A stretch of 15,320 nt of DNA from Bacteroidales bacterium (GCA_030017935.1 JASEGF010000026.1:1-15320); one strand, 5' to 3'. Positions 1 to 6,781 are shown, numbered from the stretch's first letter. Numbers and translations are program-made. Notes: generated from the letters alone by a model not told the origin.

Positions 1-48
1 GTGCCCTTTGTGGTAAAATAATTTACCCACAATAAACGTTATAGAACC

Positions 49-699
49 ATGATAAATGATGAATTTTTTTCTCTATTAGAAAATAGAGAGTTGGAATTTT
101 TGCATGATCCTATTTTTTATGAAATTATTAGGAATACATGGATTAAAACTGCTTATCCTCAGATGTTAACCCATCCATATACAGCAGAATTTTTATATTT
201 ATTAGCTAAAAGTAAAAATATAAAAAAAATATTGGAAATTGGCACCTTCACTGCTTTTACTTCTATATTATTTGCTAAAAGTACTGATGCAGGGGCTCTC
301 ATCTATACAATAGAAAAACATAAAGAATATGCTGAATTGATTAATGAGCACATAGCATTGGCTAATGTTAAAAATAAAATTAAAGTTTTTTTTGATGAAG
401 CATTGAATATTTTACCTAATTGTAAAGAAAATTTTGATATAATTTATGTAGATGCTGATAAAATAAATTATCCTAGTTACTTAGATATATGTTTTGACAT
501 ATTAAATAATAATGGCATAATGATTTTTGATAATATTGATTGGTATGGAAATTTAGAAAAACAATCACAAGATAAAAAAACGCTTAATATACAAGAGCTA
601 AAAAATAAAGTCGATGAATTACAAAATTTGTATCCTAAACGAATAAAACAAATAACTTTACCTATAGGAGATGGAATACTTTTGATACAAAAAAGTTAA
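49..699 (+). CDS. SAM-dependent O-methyltransferase, family 3 (caffeoyl-CoA OMT-like)
   Basis: A 216-residue soluble class I methyltransferase of the cation-dependent O-methyltransferase family 3 (COG4122 type), about the usual length for bacterial members. The SAM-binding motif I is at residues 62-71 (LEIGTFTAFT), followed by the acidic residue E89 that normally contacts the SAM ribose. The family hallmark VDADKINY is at 134-141, and the metal-binding DN pair is at 161-162 within FDNIDWYG. Family members transfer a methyl group to a catechol-type hydroxyl in a divalent-metal-dependent way; the substrate here cannot be read from sequence. The start ATG is 27 nt after a possible upstream stop codon and has no Shine-Dalgarno sequence. 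The gene converges on the deaminase gene with 1 bp between stop codons. Family assignment is firm, the physiological role is not. Confidence 0.9.
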   Translation: MINDEFFSLLENRELEFLHDPIFYEIIRNTWIKTAYPQMLTHPYTAEFLYLLAKSKNIKKILEIGTFTAFTSILFAKSTDAGALIYTIEKHKEYAELINEHIALANVKNKIKVFFDEALNILPNCKENFDIIYVDADKINYPSYLDICFDILNNNGIMIFDNIDWYGNLEKQSQDKKTLNIQELKNKVDELQNLYPKRIKQITLPIGDGILLIQKS

Positions 700-700
700 A

Positions 701-1789
701 TTAATCCTTATTTTGTTCAGAATCTAATTTTTGATTTTGATATGATAGAATTTCATCATTGATAAAATCTAGTTGTATATTAGCTTGATTAAAAAGGTCT
801 TCGCTTTCTTTACCAGCATGATATCGATATTCGCATACTACACGTTTAATGCCACTATTAATTATCAGCATAGCACAAGATCGGCAAGGTGTCATTTTCA
901 CATATAGAGTGGAGCCATCAAGAGATATCCCAAATCTAGCTGCTTGAGCTATAGCATTTTGTTCTGCATGAACTGTCCTAACGCAATGTTGAGTAATAGA
1001 GCCATCCTCGTGAATTACTTTTTTAAAAAGATGACCAACCTCATCGCAATGTGGCAGGCCACTTGGTGCACCTACGTATCCAGTTACAAGTATCCTTTTA
1101 TCTTTTACAATGACGCATCCAGCTCTACCTCTATCACAAGTAGCTCTCGTAGCTACAGTATTCATTATTTCGATGAAATACTCATCCCAGCTAGGTCTAT
1201 GGTATATCTGACCTTTTTTTTTATTATTTACTTTTGATTTTATTTCTTTTAAAACTATAGATATTTGATCATATAATTGCTGATAAGTGCCATTATTTTC
1301 AATATAATAATCAGCTAGTTCCATACATTTAATTATGTTTTGTTTATTGGGATCATCATTTTGCATTTCTTCATTTTCCTGTGCAATGAAAGTGGCATAA
1401 TCTACATTATCAGTCTCTGAACCACGTTGTTGTATGCGAGAATATCTGATTTTAGGATCAGCATCTATTGCTATTAAGAAAAAATTTTCTTTACTTTTTA
1501 ATGCTTCTACTTCTCCTATAGACCTTATGCTTTCGATAATAGCATTTTTGTTAGATTTAAGAGCTTCTGAATATAATTTTTCTACAATGTATGCAGTGCC
1601 ATATTTCTCTCTTAGCTCATTAGCTAATTTTCTCATTGTATCTCTATTTATTGGCAAATTACGTTTTTGCAATTCTTTTATTAGAAATTTGCGAACACTT
1701 AGGTGTTGGAAATCTTCATTTTTTATAAGATAATTAACTACTGTATCTTTACCTGCTCCTAGTGTACCAGTTAACCCTATTACAATCAT
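701..1789 (-). CDS. Two-domain protein: P-loop kinase-like domain fused to dCMP deaminase
   Basis: A 362-residue cytosolic protein. Residues 1-185 form a P-loop kinase-like domain: Walker A GTLGAGKDT at 8-16, with Asp-Thr after the Lys as in deoxynucleotide or dephospho-CoA kinase relatives, and IESIRSIGEVE at 85-95, resembling a motif of archaeal UPF0200 / dephospho-CoA-kinase-like proteins. Residues 196-350 are a zinc deoxycytidylate deaminase domain: HAE at 274-276 (His zinc ligand, catalytic Glu), PCRSC at 301-305 (two Cys ligands), and the dCMP-type stretch CDRGRAGCVIV...GAPSGLPHC at 218-248. The expected reaction is dCMP to dUMP, feeding dTMP synthesis. The usual bacterial ComEB-type enzyme is only about 150 residues. 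Yeast Dcd1 and the anti-phage AvcD/DcdV proteins also carry an N-terminal P-loop domain, but AvcD is longer. The gene lies 93 bp downstream of clpB, beyond its terminator. Both catalytic motif sets look intact. Confidence 0.88.
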   Translation of the reverse strand: MIVIGLTGTLGAGKDTVVNYLIKNEDFQHLSVRKFLIKELQKRNLPINRDTMRKLANELREKYGTAYIVEKLYSEALKSNKNAIIESIRSIGEVEALKSKENFFLIAIDADPKIRYSRIQQRGSETDNVDYATFIAQENEEMQNDDPNKQNIIKCMELADYYIENNGTYQQLYDQISIVLKEIKSKVNNKKKGQIYHRPSWDEYFIEIMNTVATRATCDRGRAGCVIVKDKRILVTGYVGAPSGLPHCDEVGHLFKKVIHEDGSITQHCVRTVHAEQNAIAQAARFGISLDGSTLYVKMTPCRSCAMLIINSGIKRVVCEYRYHAGKESEDLFNQANIQLDFINDEILSYQNQKLDSEQNKD

Positions 1790-1796
1790 TTTTTTA

Positions 1797-1804
1797 CAAA
1801 TTTA
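1797..1804 (-). promoter_or_regulatory. Possible -7 promoter box of the deaminase gene
   Basis: The minus strand reads TAAATTTG, an exact match to the Bacteroidota -7 element TAnnTTTG. It ends 7 nt before the ATG, so transcription from it would be nearly leaderless. No -33 TTG lies at the expected spacing, and such 8-mers occur by chance in A+T-rich DNA. Confidence 0.25.
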
Positions 1805-1820
1805 AGTAAAAAATAAAAAT

Positions 1821-1855
1821 AATTGGTGCATTTTAATTAAAAAAATGCACCAATT
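1821..1855 (-). terminator. Rho-independent terminator of clpB
   Basis: A 14-bp perfect stem (1821-1834 with 1842-1855, core AATTGGTGCATTTT) closes a 7-nt A/T loop. On the minus strand it is followed by a T-rich run (about 1805-1820). It lies 28 nt past the clpB stop codon and upstream of the deaminase start, so it should separate the two co-oriented genes. Confidence 0.85.
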
Positions 1856-1882
1856 TTATAGAAATAAAAATTTTTAGAAAAA

Positions 1883-4489
1883 TTAGTTGTTATTTATAGT
1901 TTTGTTATAAAATACATAATCATTATCTATGACATCTAGAACTATTGGAGAGTCATTTTTGATTTTTTCAGCTATAATCATTTTAGACAATTCATTAATA
2001 ACATATTTTTGGATTACTCTTTTTATAGGACGAGCACCCATTAATGGATCGTAGCCCTCATTTGCTATGTGTTCTACAGCTTCATCTGTATAAACAAATG
2101 TATAGCCATTTTTTGTTAACATCTCATTAACTTTATTTAGTTGCATCCTTACAATAGCTTTTATTTCATTTCTGTTTAGAGGTTTAAATACTACAATTTC
2201 ATCAATTCTATTTAAAAATTCTGGTCTAATAGTTTTACGAAGTAATTCTAAAATTTCATATTGAGTTCTTTCGAATGTTCTATTTTTTTCACCGGGTAGC
2301 ATATTATCAAAATTTTCTCTTATGATGTCAGCACCCAGGTTAGATGTCATAATAATTATAGTATTTTTGAAATTTACAGTTCTACCTTTGTTATCTGTCA
2401 ATCTACCATCTTCGAGTACTTGTAGAAGTATATTAAAAACATCTCGATGAGCTTTTTCTATTTCATCCAATAAAACTACACTATATGGCTTTCTACGTAC
2501 AGCCTCAGTCAATTGTCCACTTTCATCATAGCCCACATAGCCTGGAGGTGCACCTATCAATCTAGAAACACTGTGTGGCTCTTGATATTCTGACATATCA
2601 ATTCTAACCATATTATTTTCATCATTAAATAGTAACTCAGCGAGAGCTCTAGCTAGCTCTGTTTTACCAACACCAGTAGAACCCAAGAACAGAAATGAGC
2701 CAATAGGCTTATTAGGATCACTTAGTCCACTTCTACTGCGACGAATAGCATTAGCAACAGCTTCGATAGCATAATCTTGTCCAACAATTCTTTTGTGTAG
2801 TTCATTTTCTAAATTTAACAATTTTTCTTTTTCACTTTGTAAAAGTCGTGTCACTGGGATGCCTGTCCATTTAGCAACTATTTCAGCAATATGTTCTGCA
2901 TTCACTTCTAGAGAGATAAGTGGTTTATCTCCTTGAATTTCTTTTAGTTTTTGTTCTAAAAGCTTAATATTTTCATCAGCTTCTCTCAAAAGTCCATACC
3001 TTATTTCAGCTACACGACCATAGTCTGCAGAGCGTTCAGCATGTTCTGCTTCTAATTTTAGATTTTCTATTTTTTGTTTATTTTGTTGTATTTGCTCTAT
3101 TATTTCTTTTTCTTGCATCCATTTTGCTTTAAGTGTATTAAATTGTTCATTGAGATCAGCAAGTTCTTTTTCAATAGTTTGTAATTTACTAGGTTCATTT
3201 TCTAGTTTTATAGCTTCTCGTTCTATCTCTAATTGTCTAATGCGTCTATTAAGTTCGTCCATTTCCTCTGGCATAGAGTTCATTTCTAATCTGATACGAG
3301 CAGCAGCTTCGTCTATTAGGTCGATAGCTTTATCAGGTAAGTGTCTATCAGAAATATATCTATGAGAAAGCTCTACAGCCGCTATAATAGCTTCATCACG
3401 TATTCGCACTTGATGGTGGTTTTCGTATCTTTCTTTTAGTCCACGCAAAATGCTTATACTATCTTCTGGAGAAGGTTCATCTACTAAAACTGGTTGGAAT
3501 CTTCTTTCTAGGGCTTTATCCTTTTCTAAATATTTTTGATATTCTGCAAGAGTAGTAGCACCTATTGCTCTTAGCTCTCCACGTGCTAATGCTGGTTTTA
3601 GAATATTAGCAGCATCCATTGCACCTTGAGTAGCTCCAGCACCAACTAAAGTATGTATTTCATCAATAAATAGAATTATTCTTCCGTCACTTTCTACTAC
3701 TTCTTTGATAACTGCTTTTAAACGCTCTTCAAATTCTCCTTGATACTTAGCTCCCGCTATCAGAGCTCCCATATCTAAAGAGTAAACAATTTTATCTTTT
3801 AGATTGTCTGGCACATCACCATTAACTATTCGGTTTGCTAATCCTTCTACGATTGCAGTTTTACCGACACCTGCTTCACCGATTAAAATTGGATTATTTT
3901 TAGTTCTACGATTTAGAATTTGCAGAATACGTCTAATCTCTTCATCTCTACCTATCACTGGATCTAATTTGCCTTTTGCTGCTAGATCATTAAGATTTCG
4001 TGCATATTTATTGAGAGCATTGTAGTTTTCATCAGCACTTTGAGAAGTTACTTTGCTACCTTTTCGTAAATCTTGTATGGCAATTAAAAGATCTTTACGA
4101 GTGGCACCCAAGCTTTTTAAAATACGTTCTGCGGTAGATCCACTTTGTAAAAGACCAAGTAATATGTGTTCTACGGCAACAAAGTCATCTTTTAATTGTT
4201 TCATCTCTGTAATAGCCTGTTGTAATGCTTTAGTTGCTGAGCTAGATAAATATTGTTCACTTCCCTCTACTTTAGGTAATTTATTAATTTCATCTTCTAC
4301 CCTTGATATAATCTGTGATGGAGTGATACCTATTTTTTTTAATAAAAATGGACTAATATCTTCATCATTTTTAAGCAATGAATATAAAATATGCACATCC
4401 TCTACTGCTTGATGCTTTTTCTCAAAAGCTAGCTGAAATGCATCTTGTATTATACCTTGAGCTTTTACCGTAAAATCATTTAAATTCAT
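1883..4489 (-). CDS. clpB: ATP-dependent disaggregase chaperone ClpB
   Basis: An 868-residue full-length ClpB/Hsp104-type AAA+ disaggregase, the cytosolic hexamer that extracts polypeptides from aggregates together with DnaK/DnaJ/GrpE. Domains in order: Clp N-domain (1-145); first AAA+ domain with Walker A GEAGVGKT (204-211), pore loop KYQGEF (249-253 region), Walker B IILFIDE (271-277) and arginine fingers LERRF (327-331); a charged coiled-coil M-domain (about 405-525), which separates ClpB from ClpA and ClpC; second AAA+ domain with GSTGVGKT (603-610), pore loop GYVGYDE (650-656), Walker B VVLLDE (671-676), sensor-1 TSN (715-717) and sensor-2 GAR (818-820). All catalytic motifs are present. 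Unusually for this genome, the ATG has a strong Shine-Dalgarno sequence 7 nt upstream. No CIRCE heat-shock operator is visible upstream. A clear terminator follows the gene. Confidence 0.98.
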   Translation of the reverse strand: MNLNDFTVKAQGIIQDAFQLAFEKKHQAVEDVHILYSLLKNDEDISPFLLKKIGITPSQIISRVEDEINKLPKVEGSEQYLSSSATKALQQAITEMKQLKDDFVAVEHILLGLLQSGSTAERILKSLGATRKDLLIAIQDLRKGSKVTSQSADENYNALNKYARNLNDLAAKGKLDPVIGRDEEIRRILQILNRRTKNNPILIGEAGVGKTAIVEGLANRIVNGDVPDNLKDKIVYSLDMGALIAGAKYQGEFEERLKAVIKEVVESDGRIILFIDEIHTLVGAGATQGAMDAANILKPALARGELRAIGATTLAEYQKYLEKDKALERRFQPVLVDEPSPEDSISILRGLKERYENHHQVRIRDEAIIAAVELSHRYISDRHLPDKAIDLIDEAAARIRLEMNSMPEEMDELNRRIRQLEIEREAIKLENEPSKLQTIEKELADLNEQFNTLKAKWMQEKEIIEQIQQNKQKIENLKLEAEHAERSADYGRVAEIRYGLLREADENIKLLEQKLKEIQGDKPLISLEVNAEHIAEIVAKWTGIPVTRLLQSEKEKLLNLENELHKRIVGQDYAIEAVANAIRRSRSGLSDPNKPIGSFLFLGSTGVGKTELARALAELLFNDENNMVRIDMSEYQEPHSVSRLIGAPPGYVGYDESGQLTEAVRRKPYSVVLLDEIEKAHRDVFNILLQVLEDGRLTDNKGRTVNFKNTIIIMTSNLGADIIRENFDNMLPGEKNRTFERTQYEILELLRKTIRPEFLNRIDEIVVFKPLNRNEIKAIVRMQLNKVNEMLTKNGYTFVYTDEAVEHIANEGYDPLMGARPIKRVIQKYVINELSKMIIAEKIKNDSPIVLDVIDNDYVFYNKTINNN

Positions 4490-4781
4490 GTTTTATCTCC
4501 TTTTAATTAATTTTATTATAGCAATTTTTAGTCCACTAGTAATATTATGCTAAAAATTCATTAACATTTATACTAATGAATCGCATGAGGATAAAAGTAT
4601 ATTATAACTTTACAAATGTACTTAATTAATTTTTTGATATTTATATAGAAATAATTCAATATATGACATTATGACACAATTTATAATAAGATAAAATTTT
4701 TAGAATTGGAATACTTTGAAAATGAAAAAATAAAGTTTTACGAGTTGTATGTATTTTTTAATGAAAATATTGATGTTTTAT
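4490..4781. promoter_or_regulatory. clpB upstream region with inverted repeats and a -7 box
   Basis: A 292-bp gene-free stretch between clpB and menA, both on the minus strand. It holds two perfect inverted repeats close to the clpB start: AATTTTTAG (4523-4531) with CTAAAAATT (4550-4558), and ATTCATTA (4556-4563) with TAATGAAT (4574-4581); the pairs overlap by 3 nt and so could be alternative hairpins. Upstream of them the minus strand reads TACATTTG (4613-4620), an exact TAnnTTTG -7 box, without a visible -33 TTG. That would give a leader of about 115 nt containing both repeats. The rest (4621-4781) is A+T-rich with no gene and no convincing menA terminator. The regulatory role is inferred. 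Confidence 0.35.
4497..4502 (-). promoter_or_regulatory. Strong Shine-Dalgarno sequence of clpB
   Basis: The minus strand reads AAAAGGAGATAAAACATG: AAGGAG is separated from the ATG by 7 nt, the ideal spacing. None of the other genes in the window shows a comparable site close to its start, as expected in Bacteroidota, so this one stands out and fixes the clpB start. Confidence 0.75.
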
Positions 4782-5684
4782 TTATATTATCAATTTAGCA
4801 GCTATGAAATTAGCTATAGATAATAAAATACCAAAAGCTATCACAAGTTCTGATGTCCTAGCATCCAAATGTGTGATGTCTTCTAATGTATCTAAGGTAA
4901 CTTTATTCATAATATTTATATTACGAATAGCTACAGGTAATGATAATAATACTATTAAACAAAGCGGATGCAAAAGGTTTAGAAATATTAAAAGTACGGT
5001 AAAGAGGTAAGCAGCAATTATTAAAACCATATAATATGTTTTAGCACGTTCTAGTCCTAATCTCATAGCGGGTGTTTTTATTTTAGCTTTTTTATCAAAA
5101 ATCATATCTCTCGTATTATTAGAGTTCAATATGTCAACGACTATTAATGCAATGGGAATATTAATCAGCAGAGCATCAAATATTAATTGATTAGTCATTA
5201 CATATGCTGTACCTAAGCCGATTAATGGACCATAAATAATGAAAATAATTAAATCGCCTAATGAAATATATTTAAATTTTGTATAAAATATTGTAAAAAA
5301 AACACCTATGGCACCTATCCATAGCAAATGGAGGCCTGATCTAAAAGTTAGAAAAATGCCCAAAGCTATACCGACCAATAGTAAGCAATAACCATAAATA
5401 ATAAATGATCGTGGTTTTATGTATCCTTCTACTAACATACGACCGCCTCCCAGAGATTCTGGCTTATCTACATGATGTTTATAATCTATATAATCATTTA
5501 TAATGTTACTACTAGCTTGGAAAATGCCCGCTCCTATAAATGCCAATAATCCATTTATTAAATTAAGATCTAATGAATACTCTGTTTTAATAAAATAAAT
5601 ATACGTAATAGTGATTAATACTGGAATAGTAGAGGCTACTAATGACCATGGTCTGAAAGCTATTATATAGTTTTTTACGCTCAT
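4782..5684 (-). CDS. menA: 1,4-dihydroxy-2-naphthoate polyprenyltransferase (UbiA family)
   Basis: A 300-residue integral membrane prenyltransferase of the UbiA superfamily with about eight or nine hydrophobic segments. The first Asp-rich prenyl-diphosphate/Mg site is NDYIDYKHHVDKPES (from residue 63) and the second is NNTRDMIFDKKAKIKTPAMRLG-like (from 189, key residues N, R, D, D). The N-terminus MSVKNYIIAFRPWSLVAS matches MenA proteins. MenA attaches the isoprenoid chain to DHNA to give demethylmenaquinone, the quinone route used in Bacteroidota. I chose the ATG at 5684: the longer frame begins with a TTG at 5702 that lies in the centre of a palindrome and adds six residues not seen in the family. 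No other men genes are in the window. Another UbiA-family substrate cannot be fully excluded. Confidence 0.8.
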   Translation of the reverse strand: MSVKNYIIAFRPWSLVASTIPVLITITYIYFIKTEYSLDLNLINGLLAFIGAGIFQASSNIINDYIDYKHHVDKPESLGGGRMLVEGYIKPRSFIIYGYCLLLVGIALGIFLTFRSGLHLLWIGAIGVFFTIFYTKFKYISLGDLIIFIIYGPLIGLGTAYVMTNQLIFDALLINIPIALIVVDILNSNNTRDMIFDKKAKIKTPAMRLGLERAKTYYMVLIIAAYLFTVLLIFLNLLHPLCLIVLLSLPVAIRNINIMNKVTLDTLEDITHLDARTSELVIAFGILLSIANFIAAKLII

Positions 5685-5717
5685 TATGATTATTTTTAGC
5701 AAAAATAATCATAATGA
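5681..5717. promoter_or_regulatory. 17-bp perfect palindrome over the menA start codon
   Basis: The 17-nt arm 5681-5697 is perfectly complementary to 5701-5717 around a 3-nt centre (5698-5700). The menA ATG (5682-5684) is in one arm, and the minus-strand -7-like box TATTTTTG (5700-5707) is in the middle. It starts 14 nt after the stop codon of the upstream lipoprotein gene. No T-run follows, so it is not a typical terminator. In a read-through transcript it would bury the start codon in a hairpin; as DNA it could be an operator. The symmetry is certain, the function is inferred. Confidence 0.6.
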
Positions 5718-5731
5718 ATATTTTGAAAAAA

Positions 5732-6019
5732 TTAATTTAAATTGGAATATTGAGTCTCTACAACTACTTGACATTCTTTGTATCCTTTGCCCCAAGTAAA
5801 AGTATATGAAATTAATGTATCAGAGAATAATTTACCAAACACATATTGTGAAGTTGATGTATTTTCGCTAGTGAAGTGCTGTTCGAAAGTTGGTTTTCCA
5901 TATTGAGCTAATACCTCTTGTATTTCTTTGTCGCAATCAGCATATGATTCTTCTTTGTTACAACCAAAAAATGAAATCGATAATAATAAAATAAATAATA
6001 AAATTAAAATTTTCTTCAT
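5732..6019 (-). CDS. Small lipoprotein of unknown function (paralogue 1)
   Basis: A 95-residue protein with a classic lipoprotein signal: MKK, a hydrophobic core, then ISFFGC with the lipidated Cys at residue 20. The mature part is about 75 residues and resembles the neighbouring gene product: ADCDKEI...AQYGKP near the start and YTFTWGKGYKEC near the end. Besides the lipobox Cys it has Cys29 and Cys83, conserved in the paralogue and so possibly a disulfide. I do not recognise the family. The ATG at 6019 is preferred; the longest frame starts at a TTG four codons earlier and would only add residues before MKKILI. It is 89 nt downstream of its paralogue, beyond a terminator, and 47 nt upstream of menA. 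Likely anchored in a membrane facing the periplasm or surface. Confidence 0.75.
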   Translation of the reverse strand: MKKILILLFILLLSISFFGCNKEESYADCDKEIQEVLAQYGKPTFEQHFTSENTSTSQYVFGKLFSDTLISYTFTWGKGYKECQVVVETQYSNLN

Positions 6020-6056
6020 AATTTTTTTCAAATTTAAAAAAATTTTTTAAATAAAA

Positions 6057-6081
6057 AGAGGGGTCTTTCAAAACCCCCTCT
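6057..6081 (-). terminator. Rho-independent terminator between the two lipoprotein genes
   Basis: On the minus strand AGAGGGG (6075-6081) pairs with CCCCTCT (6057-6063) around an 11-nt loop, followed by TTTTTATTT. This G+C-rich stem in A+T-rich surroundings, 28 nt after the stop of the 6109-6372 gene, is a good intrinsic terminator. It suggests the two paralogues are transcribed separately or with attenuation. Confidence 0.8.
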
Positions 6082-6108
6082 CTCTTTAAATTATTCTTAT
6101 AGATTATT

Positions 6109-6372
6109 TTAAAAAGGATTTGTATAAGTTTGGGTTACCATATAGCATTCTTTATAGCCTTCACCCCATGTAAAAGTAAATGTACCTACATTATAATAGA
6201 TATATTGCATAACATGTACATCACCACTACTCATATCTTGTTGAGCATCTGGTTGTCCATACTGAGCGATGATATCTTCCATTTCAGCATCACAATTTGC
6301 ATCATCATCTTTACATCCTGCTAAGGATACAGCAATTAATGCTGCTAATGTTAAAATTCTTAATTTTTTCAT
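6109..6372 (-). CDS. Small lipoprotein of unknown function (paralogue 2)
   Basis: An 87-residue lipoprotein with signal MKKLRILTLAALIAVSLAGC, lipobox SLAGC and lipidated Cys20, followed by an acidic KDDD. The mature region matches its neighbour: NCDAEM...IIAQYGQP, then a QY pair, then FTFTWGEGYKEC; Cys27 and Cys76 are conserved between the two. An upstream in-frame ATG at 6396 would add MSTQKTLN. I reject it because a predicted -7 promoter box ends at 6399, so that ATG would lie at or before the transcription start. Function is unknown; the small size and the conserved YG..P and W-G-GYKEC motifs suggest a compact extracytoplasmic domain held by one disulfide. Confidence 0.75.
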   Translation of the reverse strand: MKKLRILTLAALIAVSLAGCKDDDANCDAEMEDIIAQYGQPDAQQDMSSGDVHVMQYIYYNVGTFTFTWGEGYKECYMVTQTYTNPF

Positions 6373-6398
6373 ATTTAATGTTTTTTGGGTTGACATGG

Positions 6399-6431
6399 CA
6401 AATTTATATTATTTTTTTTAATATGAACAAA
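6399..6431 (-). promoter_or_regulatory. Promoter of the second lipoprotein gene
   Basis: The minus strand carries TTTTG (-33 like, 6428-6432 region), a 21-nt spacer, then TAAATTTG (6399-6406), an exact TAnnTTTG. The spacing fits the TTG-N17-23-TAnnTTTG consensus known from Flavobacterium. The predicted transcript would begin near 6394, giving a leader of about 20 nt to the ATG at 6372. Confidence 0.5.
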
Positions 6432-6590
6432 ATTTTTTTTCAAATTTCTAAAAATATTATTTAGATTAATAAAAATATCACACAATTTATTATTATAAAA
6501 TTTAGAATGGATCTAATAAAGTTAATAATTAATGTAAATTCAAAAAAATATTAAGAATAACGATATGATTTTTTATTATAAAAAAATTAT
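6407..6590. other. A+T-rich intergenic stretch between divergent lipoprotein and tRNA genes
   Basis: Apart from promoter elements at both edges, nothing gene-like is visible: no reading frame of note, no stable G+C-bearing hairpin and no repeat array. Confidence 0.5.
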
Positions 6591-6598
6591 TATTTTTG
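6591..6598 (+). promoter_or_regulatory. -7 promoter box of the tRNA operon
   Basis: TATTTTTG matches TAnnTTTG exactly and lies 13 nt before the first tRNA base, a good position for a tRNA promoter. No -33 TTG is seen at the usual spacing. Confidence 0.5.
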
Positions 6599-6611
6599 CA
6601 AAAATTATTCT

Positions 6612-6685
6612 GGCGGGATAGCTCAGGTGGTTAGAGCGACGGATTCATAACCCGTAGGTCGCGAGTTCAACTCTCGCTCCCGCTA
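6612..6685 (+). tRNA. tRNA-Met (anticodon CAU)
   Basis: A 74-nt cloverleaf: acceptor GGCGGGA (6612-6618) with TCCCGCT (6678-6684), D-stem GCTC/GAGC, anticodon stem 6639-6643 with 6651-6655, anticodon CAT at 6646-6648, T-arm GCGAG-TTCAACT-CTCGC, discriminator A6685, no encoded CCA. The first acceptor pair is G-U, and position 31-39 is an A-C mismatch. Initiator features (C1 mismatch, three G-C pairs below the anticodon loop) are absent, so elongator Met is the best reading. A CAU tRNA modified to lysidine (tRNA-Ile2) is the alternative. Confidence 0.9.
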
Positions 6686-6707
6686 CTAACATCGGAAAAT
6701 TACTTTA

Positions 6708-6781
6708 CGGGGCGTAGCGCAGTTGGCTAGCGCACTTGCATGGGGTGCAAGGGGTCGTCCGTTCAAGTCGGACCGCTCCGA
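6708..6781 (+). tRNA. tRNA-Pro (anticodon GGG)
   Basis: A 74-nt cloverleaf: acceptor CGGGGCG (6708-6714) with CGCTCCG (6774-6780, one G-U pair), D-stem GCGC/GCGC, anticodon stem CTTGC/GCAAG, loop ATGGGGT with anticodon GGG at 6742-6744, T-arm GTCCG-TTCAAGT-CGGAC, discriminator A6781, no encoded CCA. It reads CCC and CCU codons. It lies 22 nt after tRNA-Met and is almost certainly cotranscribed with it. Confidence 0.95.

Noticed and set aside
1..21. Frame ending VPFVVK-stop on the plus strand, possibly the 3' end of an upstream gene.
   Set aside because: Only six codons are visible, too few to support a gene or to identify it.
8..32. Imperfect hairpin (TTGTGG-TAAA with TTTACCCACAA) before the methyltransferase gene.
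   Set aside because: One bulged base and no T-run; cannot be told apart from chance, and no upstream gene is visible to assign it to.
944..1237. Open frames opposite the deaminase and clpB genes (for example 944-1237, 1434-1733, 3150-3365, 3804-4025, 4053-4412).
   Set aside because: They are antisense to well-supported conserved genes, have low-complexity or biased products, and show no start signals or family motifs.
4769..4794. Six-bp inverted repeat ATTGAT/ATCAAT around the menA stop as a terminator.
   Set aside because: Short, A+T-only for the most part, and with a 14-nt loop; too weak to call.
5685..5702. Six-residue N-terminal extension of MenA from a TTG codon at 5702.
   Set aside because: The ATG at 5684 matches the family N-terminus, and the TTG sits in the palindrome centre, at or before the likely transcription start.
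6029..6036. TAAATTTG on the minus strand just before the first lipoprotein gene, as a promoter.
   Set aside because: It ends only 9 nt before the ATG and has no -33 element; the 8-mer is frequent in A+T-rich DNA.
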